A stretch of 64,000 bases of DNA, taken from the NCBI GenBank assembly GCA_029747015.1, contig JAKOGI010000367.1:124001-188000 (forward strand), read 5' to 3'. The position numbers were made by a program, and so were the translations under genes. Below the pieces are notes generated by a model. That model saw nothing but the letters and a program-made list of their open reading frames with translations, searched no databases and was not told the origin of the DNA. The stretch is from Carnegiea gigantea (taxonomy: Eukaryota; Streptophyta; Magnoliopsida; Caryophyllales; Cactaceae). Below, piece after piece: positions 32,520-42,338 of this stretch. How positions within the stretch are numbered: position 1 is the first letter of the stretch; every line of letters begins with the position of its first letter.

Positions 32520-32829
32520 ATGGTACATTTTAGCAATAAGTTGGCTCCCGGTACAGCGGGACATTGCTAGTTCTAGATATAATGGGAGGATTCGACAATA
32601 GGCTTGCTCCTAGCATAATGGGACACAATTGGCTCCTAACAAAATGAGGCATTTCAATAACAAGTTTGCACCCAACACAATGTAACATCGATGGCTCTGG
32701 GCACACTGGTACACTTCTGGCTCCCGGTACAATAGGACATTTTAGTAATAGGCTAGCCACAGGTATAATGGGACACCATTGACTCTAGAGACAATAGGAC
32801 ACTGCTGGCTTCCGACACTATGGAATATT
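32520..32829 (+). repeat. Degenerate tandem repeat family 2 (core GGCTCCCGGTACAATGGGAC)
   Basis: Eight or so units of about 31-38 bp, each a variant of TGGCTCCyGGTACAATrGGACA plus a short AT-rich spacer such as TTTTAGCAATA. It begins directly where family 1 ends. Confidence 0.85.
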
Positions 32830-32990
32830 TCACTATCGGCCTCCATCATGACAAAAGTGGGTGGGCATTAACCTTCAAGAGCCTCAGCGACCATGTTTAG
32901 GCATCACATTGTTAAAATCTACCACGACGAAAGTGGTTGGGAATTAGGCTTTAAGTCCTCCAGCGACCAAGGCTTGGCATCATCACTTTC
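32830..32990 (+). repeat. Tandem repeat family 3 (two units of about 85-90 bp)
   Basis: The unit contains ACGAAAGTGGTTGGGAATTA, then 'CTTTAAGTCCTCCAGCGACCA' and GGCATCA. The first copy (ATGACAAAAGTGGGTGGGCA from 32847; 'CAGCGACCATGTTTAGGCATCA') and the second (from 32931) differ at roughly one in six positions. Confidence 0.75.
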
Positions 32991-33048
32991 AAAAAGCTAA
33001 GCACAGGTAGAGTTCGTAAATTTGGCATTCTCTTTACTCTGAATCAGT

Positions 33049-33064
33049 CAAAGTAGGGGCTAAT
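33049..33064 (+). other. Polypurine tract of a Tat-like element
   Basis: CAAAGTAGGGGCTAAT precedes TGTAGGCACC. The 'AAAGTAGGGGC' wording followed by a TGT(A/T)AGCACC-type LTR start is characteristic of Tat-group (Retand/Ogre-type) gypsy elements. Confidence 0.7.
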
Positions 33065-34230
33065 TGTAGGCACCTAAACAGTGTGTTCTTATTATGAAAT
33101 GCCCGATAATGATATACCAATTGAATAAGACTTCAGAAATCCTAAATGTTGAAATAAAAAGTCTTAAAATGCTCCAACATCCCTTAAACCATACCTTCCA
33201 ACCCAAGGATGCCCGCAAAAGGCTAACCGAGCCAAAAAAAATATAAAGAAGCCTAAATTGATGGTCTTCGACGCCCAGTTAAGATTCATTCGGCATTTGT
33301 GACCCCACTCTAGGGTGAACAAAATTATTGAGTTTAGGTATTAATATTATTCATGAATAAGTTTTCCAATAGCATATTATTAGCCAAAATTCGATAAGCA
33401 ACGAAAAATATATAAGTTGATTACGAAGACGTATGCTGAAAATAACACCTGTTTACAACTTTAGTTATGTCCTTTTTCACACTTGTCCAAAAATTATGAA
33501 ATCAATCTTATTAGAAAGTAGACTCAATAAGATTTTGGGGATAGAAAGAATCACTTAAAATAGAGGTCAGATGTGAACGTTATGACGAAAATAAGTTGTG
33601 TTGGCTAAAGTCCTACCTAGGAACCCGACGGGGTGGCTTCCTCAAAGAACCCTATCCGACTTCTTTTTTTTTCTGTTCTATCTTCTAGAAACCTTGGATT
33701 CTAACTTAAGTAGAGGAAAACCCTAGCCCATATAGTATTAACACCTAAAAAACCCTAGAAAACCCTCATTTTCTACAACTGAAAATTCGACCTTTCACCT
33801 AACCTTCAAACACGCAACCAAAACCTCATAAAACTTTGAGATAATACTGAGAGGTTAAGAAAACCTAACAAGACCCTTTTCAAGATAGCCTTGAAACCCT
33901 TGAACCCACAAGTTGAGCATTGATGTTGTCCATCCTAGGGTTCTCTAAGTCACTTAGGCAGGTAATCTGAGCGCGTCAATCTTTCAAACCTACCTTTCTC
34001 CTTTTTTCCTTTTCATCTTTCTATTGTCTTACTTTATTTAATCTCAAAGATGTAATCTTTCGTAATTTAGTTCCGCCTATAATAAATAGTTAATTTGTCA
34101 TTTCATTTTTTTCATTGATGACTCAATTTTTCGTTATTATAGTCAATCTATTATATGCATGGTATTTAAAGTGCCAATTAACTTTAATCTTTTGTTTTGA
34201 TTACAGAGGTCATTGGTGATGACAGCAGAT
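33065..34230 (+). repeat. 3' LTR of a Tat-like gypsy element (right end approximate)
   Basis: Starts TGTAGGCACCTAAACAGTG after the polypurine tract. It contains repeated CCCTAG/AACCCTAGAAAACCCT motifs near 33720-33770 typical of a transcribed leader. No second copy in the window defines its end, which I place only roughly. No Tat coding region is recognisable upstream, so the copy is either truncated or its pol lies elsewhere. Confidence 0.5.
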
Positions 34231-34869
34231 GTTGTGATATATCCCATCATGAGATCAGGCCTTTGCTCCCAAATCTAGATCTTCGATTCAAGTCTATGAA
34301 GTTACATGCTCCCCACTACAAGGATTATTTGGGGGGCCTTCAAAAAACTCTTTAACATGAACCCATTATCCCTTTCAATGTTCATTAAGGTTCATGGTTC
34401 ATTTGAGAGAGTGAACCTTGTTTTGCAAGTTCCCTAGAAAAACACCTCAATGGTAAGTTTACTCTTCTTAACAAACTTGATTTTATTCATTTATTTTATT
34501 TATGTCCATATTGAATATTTCAATTAGGAAAGCAAGGGCGGATTCTAGAATGTGGGCAAGCTCCCTGACTAAAATAGCCTGTGACTATTTGGGCCAGGGA
34601 GCCCAACTGTGGACCGACCTAGGATCCTGGCTAGAATCCACCTACGATACCAGCTGCGATCGATGGGTGAGGCACTGTCTCAATTTATGGGCCAAAGTGT
34701 GATTACTTATCGGCCCAAGATTTGGGATCCGAACCTAAGTTGCCTTAAATCAAACTATTTGGCTACAAAGATAAACATCACACTTGGGCTAAGTTCTATC
34801 AACGCAAATCACATCTATATACAACCTAACACTAAGGTACAAGAGATCATAGTCCACCAGAAATAGCAC
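34231..34869. other. Unassigned sequence, including a 66-codon GC-richer frame
   Basis: The frame 34502-34702 (+) is richer in GC than its surroundings and encodes a Trp-rich 66-residue peptide with no motif I recognise. An overlapping frame lies at 34609-34866. It could be a decayed element fragment. There is no evidence of a host gene (no clear splice sites or conserved domain). Confidence 0.3.
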
Positions 34870-35149
34870 ATATTTTCCCCAAAACAAAAACAAAAACATT
34901 AAACACAAAATAAAACCTAGAAAGAAAACGAACAGACAAAAATAAAAACAAGACTCAAGACAAAAAGCACATGACCCAAAAACAAATGTACAATATATAT
35001 ACACAAATGAGAAAAAGAAAAGTAACCAAATATACAAAAAGAAAAGAAAAATGAGAAAGAGAGAAAAGAGAAAGGAGGGAAACAAATTCCAAGCAAACCA
35101 GGTCGGGTGCTAAGTACACCCGAACCATTATCACAATCACAGATCAGGA
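34870..35149 (-). other. 3' non-coding region after integrase of the outer element
   Basis: Strongly strand-asymmetric: A-rich on the plus strand, T-rich with LFLF-type frames on the minus strand. The first bases after the integrase end read GGGTGTACTTAGCACCCGAC on the minus strand, a phrase usual after Athila/Tat pol. No polypurine tract or LTR found. Confidence 0.55.
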
Positions 35150-36551
35150 CTCAACTCCCAAAGCATCAGACACTCCACGTCTTCTTCACTGGACAGCTTT
35201 AGAAATTGCTTCAATATTTGGCCATTCACCTTGAATTGAGCTCCACTCTCAGGATCCTGAATTTCAACTACTCTATAGGGAAAAACATTTCAGACAATAT
35301 AGGGACCCGTCCATTGTGACCTTAATTTTCCTGGAAATAAATGGAGCTTATAGTCATATAAGAGTACTTTTATTCATAGGGCAATATCTTTCCTAAGAAT
35401 GTGTTTGTCATGAAACAACTTAGCCTTTTCTTTATAAGATCGAGCACTCTCATAAGCCTCAGCTTGTATCTCATTAAGCTCTCTCAGTTGTAGTTTGCTC
35501 TCCTTACCTACCTCAGTTAAGTCATAATTGAGCATCTTAATGACCCACCAAGCTCTATGCTTTATCTCAATAGGGAGATGACAAGGCTTACCATAAACAA
35601 CCATACAAGGCGACATACCCAATAGAGTTTTGAAAGCTATCCTATATGCCTAAAGAGCATCTACAAGCTCATCGGCCTAGGTTTTCCTATTTCTGCTGAT
35701 TATCTTTTCTAAAATCTATTCGATTTATCGATTGGACACTTCCACCTGGCCAGTTGTTTGGGGATTATAGGGGGCAGCGAACCTATGGGCTATAGAATAC
35801 CTCTTTTGTAAGGTATCAAAAGATATGTTATTGAAATGGGTGCCTTAACCACTAATGATAGCATGGGGCATGTCAAACCTAGTAAAGATGTTCTCCCTAA
35901 GGAACTTCACAACCACCTTAGCATCATTGGTCCTAAAAGGGATGGTCTTAACCCATTTAGAAATATAGTCCATAGTTAACAAAATATACTCATTCCCAAA
36001 AGAAGATGGAAATGGTCGTATGAAATCAATACTTCACACATCAAAAATCTCCATCACAATAATGGGATTCAGGGGCATCATATCTCTCCTCTTATTTTAC
36101 CCAACTGTTAGCACCTAGGGCAACTGTTACAGTACTCAAAAGCATCCCTAATTAGAATAGGCCAATAGAAATCACATTAAAGAACTTTGGCTACAGTTTT
36201 TCTACCACTAAAATGCCCCTACATGCCTGGACATAACAAAAAGAAATGACAGTCCCCACCTCATTGTTGTGAATACACCTCCTAAAGACTTAGTTAGAGA
36301 AGTACTTAAATAGGTAAGGGTCATCCCGAATAAAGAACTTCATGGGGAGGAAGAACCTATCTCTATCATTCTTGGTCTAATACTCAGGGATCATATCAAT
36401 AACCAGGTAACGTACAATGTCAGCATACTAAGGATCAGGGTGGACAAAATATAATTACTCATCGGGAAAGCACTCAAAAATACTTGAGTCACTCTCTCTA
36501 TCATAGCGAATCTTAGACAAGTGGTCGGCTACAAGGTTCTCCGAACCTTTG
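35150..36551 (-). pseudogene. RNase H end and integrase of the outer Athila-like element
   Basis: Starting at the insertion edge the minus strand reads KGSENLVADHLSKI (end of RNase H), then heavily broken integrase. The clearest open piece (35622-35374) has VVYGKPCHLPIEIKHRAWW and LNEIQAEAYESARSYKEK, followed by FHDKHILRK, which belongs to the integrase C-terminal domain. A GAQFKVNGQ-type end lies near 35230. The core Asp residues sit in segments with many stops (35700-36100). Confidence 0.8.
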
Positions 36552-37546
36552 TAATGGAGAATAAGCAATAGGAGATGAACTAAAAACAAGCAAACAAACA
36601 AGCCTGGACAGGTTGGCTTAAAATTAGCTGACCTATGCAACAAACTGAAGAGAACCAAGTTAAGTTGAACCAGGTTTGGATATAATTACACCATCCAACT
36701 AGGCTCAGGGCCCTTGGAGGTTAATCTGGGTGCAATCACACCACCAGGTTAAACACCAAGACTCCTAGAACACTACCTATAATGGCCAAACCACAAGATA
36801 TCTAGAGAGATTTAAGGGGAAAGGAGCTATGCTCAACTTTAATATTCAACAACTGAGTTTATATAAGTAAAATAAAGCCTTTATACTCAGCCTTACACCC
36901 TCTCTTAGCAGCGAAGTCAACTAACAAAAAGCAAACTAGAGACAGCAAATAGATTTAAAACTAAACAACCCAAAAACAACAGCATAATCTGATTCTTGAC
37001 ACCTATTTGCTTTCTTAATCTCCTTGACTAAGGTGTCAAAGCCTTGGTTGATCAAAGCACTCGTAATGATGGCTTTGGGGAACAAAAATCAACTACTAAT
37101 CACATGATTAAGCCCAAGAGATAGCAAGTACAACAGCCTATTGCCCCTTAGATCAAAAGGCATTTCATAGCTATTAGTGCTGGTTAATACCAGATGCTTG
37201 CTGATCTGAATGACCTGTTTTAGGCCCTTGCTTGATAATATTTTTGATATGTTTTCAAGCCCTTAAAGGTGTCATCTCCTTACTGTAAGTGGGTGCCAAA
37301 GTTGACTCCCTCAAACGGGCCTACTACTGTGCAAAAAACTGGGCAGTATTGATTATTCTTGTTGGTTTGCTGAGTGAAGAACGGCACAAGGTGGGGCAAC
37401 TTGTATCATTTGTTAGCTAAAATTTAATCTAGTACTGAATCAAATAGCAGAGTTTGGACTGATTGAATAAACCGGGCAGAATGCCTTGAGCTAGATCTTG
37501 TTGCAGAACTTTGAGGACCATTGCTTGGACTTTCTAGCTTGAGGTA
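36552..37546 (-). repeat. LTR (3' in element orientation) of the middle gypsy
   Basis: About 995 bp, matched by 52676-53707 over its whole length. Starts TAATGGAGAATAAGC where the other copy has TGATGAAGAATAAGC, so the terminal TG has become TA. The integrase stop codon at 37534-37536 lies just inside its right edge, so pol overlaps the LTR by about a dozen bases. Confidence 0.88.
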
Positions 37547-38641
37547 GCATCATCTAAGTATGGACTTAAATCTGCCACATTGAAGGTGGCTAAGACACCA
37601 TACTCTCCTGGGAGCTTAATTCTGTAGGCATTGTCATTGATCTTCTCTAGAACTTCAAATGGACGATCAAGTCGTGGGCTACAATTGGATTTCATTTTTT
37701 GAGGGAACCTCTCTTTTCTCAAATAAACCCTTATAAGATCCCCAGGTTGAAAAACAACCTTCTTCTTGTGCTTGTTTGCTTTTGCTTGTGCTTGATAGCT
37801 AGCATTACTTTTCTCAAGCTTTGTCATGTAATGCGTAGACCTCCTTAACCCTCTATTCAGCCTCAGTGCTTGACTTCCCCTCAATGGCTCTTGGAACCTG
37901 ATCGCATGGAGTTAAAGGATCAACTCCATAAACTGTTTCGAAAAGGGATAATCCAGTGGACTTGTGAGGTGCTCTATTATAAGCAAACACCACGTGGGGT
38001 AGCAATAGATCCGAGGCCTTAGCTTGAGTCCTAATTAAGGCTCTCAAAAGGCCCCCTAAGGTCCTACTAGTGACTTCAATCTGGCCATTAGTTTGAGGAT
38101 GGCAAGTTATACTAAATTTGAGCTTTGTCCCTAACTTCTTTTATAGGGTAAGCAAGAAGTGGCTTAGGAAATTAGCGTCTATGTCTAAAAAAATTAATCC
38201 TGGGATCCCATGCAATCTCATCACTTTCTTGAAATACAACTCAGCCACTTGGACAACATCATTGGTCTTAGAACAGGCTATGAAATGAGCCATTCTGGAG
38301 AGCCTGTCCACAACCATAAAGACTGAGTATTTTCCCCTTTGTATCCTTGGCAACCCTAGGACAAAATCCATGCTAAGATCAATCCAGGGGCCTTGTGGAA
38401 CGGGCAATGGTGTATACAACCCTTGGGGTGGAGAATGACTCTTGGTAGCTTGGCATGTGGCACATCTCTTGATGATGTCCTGAATATCTTTGCTCATGCC
38501 TGGCCAGAAGTAGTGCTCTTTGAGCAAAGATGTAGTCTTGTTTTCTCTACAATGGCCTACCAAGGCCCCTCCATGGACATCTCTGATTAACAGCTCCCTT
38601 GTTCCATATCTTGGAACACACAACCTAGCGCCCCTGAACAA
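37534..38641 (-). pseudogene. Integrase of the middle gypsy
   Basis: The open piece 38641-38141 contains the zinc finger (REL...VHGGALVGHCRENK; KRCATCQATKSHS), first Asp (FMVVDRLSRMAHFIACSK) and a degraded second-Asp motif (LIFLDIDANF). Piece 38047-37853 has LLPHVVFAYNRAPHKSTGLS. Piece 37884-37534 is the C-terminal domain (KKVVFQPGDLIRVYLRKERF, RPFEVLEKINDNAYRIKLPG) ending ADLSPYLDDATSS. The Glu motif is in the gap 38050-38140 (DGQIEVTS-type text). Very close in wording to the plus-strand integrase at 3-983. Confidence 0.9.
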
Positions 38642-38659
38642 GTATCCACCTTGCAGTAG

Positions 38660-39200
38660 GTAGTCTCCTTTAGGCTTCTATTTGCAGCTCTCATACAACT
38701 CTTGGAAGTCCTCATCATGCCCATATAATGACTTAAAAGTGCTCAAATCCTAGAACATAGGTTTCTAGTTGAAATAGCAAGAGGTGACTCCTAGATAGTG
38801 CTCCTTGATTCAGCTTTCCTGACTTGTGCTTGATGGAGAAATGAAAGGACTATATTCTACCCATTTTGCATGCCTAGCATAGAGTTTATGCTGTCTTTAA
38901 ATGTATTTAAGGGCTTCGTGATCAGAGTGAAGAGTGAACTCAGCAGTAATGCGATAATGTCTCCAATGTTCTAAGCATCTAATAATGACATCGAACTCCT
39001 TGTCATATGTGGAGTAATTTCTCTTTGTGTCACATAACTTCTCACTGAAATAGGCCATAGGCCGGCCCACTTGAGTCAATACACCACCAATGCCTACCCC
39101 TGAGGTGTCACACTCAACTTCAAAAACCTTCTCAGAACATGGCAAGGCAAGGAATGGGGCTTGAGTCAGTTTTAACGTGATTTCTTCCAGGGTACGCTGT
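38660..39200 (-). pseudogene. RNase H of the middle gypsy
   Basis: The open piece 39145-38897 reads KVFEVECDTSGVGIGGVL (first Asp), GRPMAYFSEKLCDTKRNYST, YDKEFDVIIRCLEHW (Glu) and LHSDHEALKYI (third acidic residue). Stops fall after LKYI and within the tether leading to integrase. Confidence 0.88.
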
Positions 39201-39960
39201 GCTCTGGACTTCCACTAAAATGAACTCCCTTTGATAACTTCAGTTATAGGGGCCATAATGGTGTTGAATTCTTGATTAACCTCCTATAAAAAGAGGCTAA
39301 TCCATGAAAGCTCCTCACATCAAGGTTGGTCTTAGGTACTGGCCAGCTTCTAACTGTTTCTACCTTGCTCTCATATACCTTGATCTCTTCAGCAGTGACT
39401 ATATATCCTAAGAACGTGACCTCATGAGTTAAGAAGGTACATTTCTGGAGGTTCCCCTATAGTTTCTCCCTTTTCAGTACCTCAACAATCTATTAGAGGT
39501 GATCTAAGTGCTCCTCTTCACTCCTACTGCAAATCAGTATGTCATTAAAATATACAACCACAAATCTGCCGATAAAGGGCCTGAACACATGATTCATTAG
39601 CCTAATGAATGTGCTAGGTGCATTAGACAAGCCAAAAGGTATGACTAACCACTCATAGAGGCTTTCCATTCATCACCCTCTCTAGTCCGTATCTGATAAT
39701 AGCCACTTCTTAAATCCACCTTTGAGAACACCTTTGAACCATAGAGCTCATCCAGTATGTCTTCTAGCCTAGAAATGGGATGCTTGCACTTAATGGCGAT
39801 CTTGTTAATAGCTCTGCTATCCACACACATCCTTATACTCCCATCTTTCTTAGGTACCAACAAGGCTAGTACAGCACAAGTACTCAAGCTCTCCTCACCA
39901 TTCCTTTGGCCATTAGTTCTTCCACTTGCCTTTGGACCTCTTGAGTATCTTTAGGGTTCA
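39201..39960 (-). pseudogene. Reverse transcriptase of the middle gypsy
   Basis: Piece 39887-39645 has [39 protein letters not shown] and [18 protein letters not shown]. Further down: [18 protein letters not shown], then [12 protein letters not shown] near 39540-39560, where the catalytic YFDD box has Asp changed to Asn, and CTFLTHEVTFLGYIVTAEEI and VRSFHGLASFYRR (connection). The Asp-to-Asn change alone would abolish activity. Confidence 0.9.
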
Positions 39961-40471
39961 TCTTATAAGCTAGCTTATTAGGCAAAACAGCTCTAGAGAT
40001 CAAATCAATACAGTGTTGTATAGATCTTTTAGGAGGCAAGACAGGTGGTATTTCTTCAGGGAAGACATGAGCAAACTAGCCAAGAATCTATTAGACCTGG
40101 GGTGGATGACTCGAGGTGGTTTTTGGCTCATTGTGGGATTGGAGGATCCATCCCTTAAAGGGTCCGAACTCATGCTGGGTAGCCTTGAGTTCAGATCTCA
40201 TTAAGGCTTGATGCTTTTCTGGTGTTTTAGTAGGCTTGGAGGGTTTGTGTTTAGGCAGTTGCTGCGCGGCTAATGGGGTGAGAGTGTTCTTTTTCCCATC
40301 CTTAAGAAAGGAGTAAGCGTTCTAGTACCCATCATGCATCACTCTACTATCATACAAACACAGCCTCCCTAGTAGAATATGACATACATCCATGGGGATT
40401 ATGTCACACCAAACCTCATCTAAATAATTCTTGCCTACTAAGAAGGAAACTAGGCACCTAGAATTCACTTG
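39961..40471 (-). pseudogene. Protease C-terminal part and linker of the middle gypsy
   Basis: Directly left of the copia insertion the minus strand reads NSRCLVSFLVGKNYLDEVW and MDVCHILLGR (second protease motif), then a Lys-rich linker (LPKHKPSKPTKTPEKHQ) leading to RT. Its N-terminal half is on the other side of the insertion at 51261-51420. Confidence 0.75.
40467..40471. repeat. Target site duplication ACTTG, left copy (copia)
   Basis: ACTTG precedes the TGTTAG start of the left LTR. An identical ACTTG follows the right LTR at 51256-51260. A 5-bp duplication is standard for LTR retrotransposons. Confidence 0.95.
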
Positions 40472-41851
40472 TGTTAGATTTACTCACACAAGGACACAAG
40501 AGGGGGTGAATTGTGTCTACCAGTTTTTTTCGGTTTTCTCAAAACACTCATCAGAACTGTTTGGAACGTGTGCTCGCAGTAAAGCAGAAACAAGTATAAT
40601 TGCGGAAACAGTAAAGGAGACACAATGTTTTAACGTAAAAAACCACCTCTGGGCCAATTGAGGTCTAAAAACCACGATCTACCACAGTAGGATTTTAGCA
40701 ACTCTTTCATTAAACGGGCCGAATACGTTACAACCGTAACACACGTAACTTAGTCTACCCTAGACTCTCATTACAAACGCATATCCAAAGTCTCCCAAGA
40801 CTTTGGACAGATACTCACGGACACAACATCCACACGTCCCCTACAGACATAACGTCCAATGTCTACCAAGACTTGGACAACCTCTTATCATGATGAAAAA
40901 GAGATAAAGAACACCTTACTTAAATGCTTCTAAATAATTTGAGTGAAAGGTACAATACAACTCCTATTATGCCAATGATGAAGACTCGACTAAGCCCTCT
41001 TTTGAAGGTTTTTCTTATAGAAAAATTCAGACTCAGGAAAGCAATTTTAGCACCTCAAAATCGTGAAAAACCTTAAGAAAAGTTGAGGGAATTGGCTGCT
41101 TAAATAGTGGAATAAGTATGCGTGCCGTCCAAGGATGAGAGCAATCTCCACTTTTCTTAGCCCTTCCCTAATCTGAGAGTTACCAATCTTCCTTACAGGA
41201 TAGGATCAAATAGTTGGAGGATATATTTTTTTTCTTAGGAGATAAGATCAAATATTTAGGAAAGATATTTTTTCTTTAAGTGAGATAGGATTAAAGCTCA
41301 CCAAATATTTGGAAAATATTTTGTCTCTTAAACAAAGGAACAAATAGTTTTAGATTTTGACTGCATAAATTAATTCCAATTGTTTTGTGAAAAACGTTAA
41401 TCTAAAATCCTTTTAAGAAAAATGTTGAAATTCGAATTTTTATTCCCAACCTCAAAACACTGTGGACTTGGCCTCTTGGACCTGTATTGAGACAGTGTTA
41501 TGAGTCATCAAAAGCCTTTCAAAGTGAATGCTAAATTAGAGACCTTTTAATTAGCATATTAATAAGAATCTTTAAAAAAAAAAAAAAACCAGTGCTTAGT
41601 CTAAGACTCTTGTTATCAGCGGGACATCTTGCACAGGTCCATGCTTCCACTCCCAAAACTGTTCTGAGGGAGTGTTCTCAGATTCTTGCGCATGTTATCA
41701 ACTTTGACGCTCTATGCTTATTCGAACTGCTCCATGTACTTTCCGGATCCTGTCTTAGCATATAACTCAAGCACAACACATAACTCATAGCATATTGACT
41801 AGGTCATTTGTATTGTCATCATCAAAACCTTATACATTAATTGGGTCAACA
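40472..41851 (-). repeat. Left LTR of the copia element (3' in element orientation)
   Basis: Runs from TGTTAGATTTACTCACAC to TTGGGTCAACA, 1380 bp, with TG...CA ends and a TGTT/AACA terminal inverted repeat. Matched end to end by 49878-51255. Confidence 0.95.
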
Positions 41852-41866
41852 ATTTCCCCCTTTTTG
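41852..41866 (-). other. Polypurine tract of the copia element
   Basis: On the minus strand CAAAAAGGGGGAAAT immediately precedes the 3' LTR. It primes plus-strand synthesis. Confidence 0.85.
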
Positions 41867-42338
41867 ATAATAACAAACGAAATGATAGTAAGTCATTGTT
41901 GTTAGCAGGGCAAGATAGGCTAGTGCCAGAATGGACAAAGTCAAAGTTTATGCAAGTCACACATAAAAAGAAACAGGAGTGAGAGGTCAACTTGAACTGG
42001 GCAAACTAGTCAAGACTAAGGTCATGCTTATCTTACCCCTTTTGACATTATCGAAAAAGGGTAAATAGGTCAGAAGGTCTGAGTCCAGTGTGGATGCAAT
42101 CACGACCAAAGCGATAATATGGGAAATAACAGCGATACACTCAAGCATACGATACAGTAAGGATATTGGCCATCCGAGTCATGCACAAACAAGTAGCACA
42201 TAGCCAAGCAGGGATTATGGCAAAAATGCATTAATCAACCAGGAAAAAATCACAATCAACCATTGTTCATACATTAGCAAGAAGAGCGGACAACAAAATA
42301 AGTAGTAAAAGGTGAAAGAAAAGAAGATGAAGTTAAGA
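41867..42338 (-). other. Spacer between the post-pol ORF and the polypurine tract
   Basis: About 470 bp with no recognisable coding content. Short frames only. Confidence 0.6.

Noticed and set aside
31655..32830. Regular repeats that could suggest a CRISPR-like array
   Set aside because: Units are degenerate and directly tandem with no unique spacers, in plant retrotransposon context. It is a minisatellite.
34789..35140. Minus-strand hydrophobic frames resembling membrane proteins
   Set aside because: Caused by T-rich strand asymmetry of the 3' non-coding region (Phe/Leu repeats).
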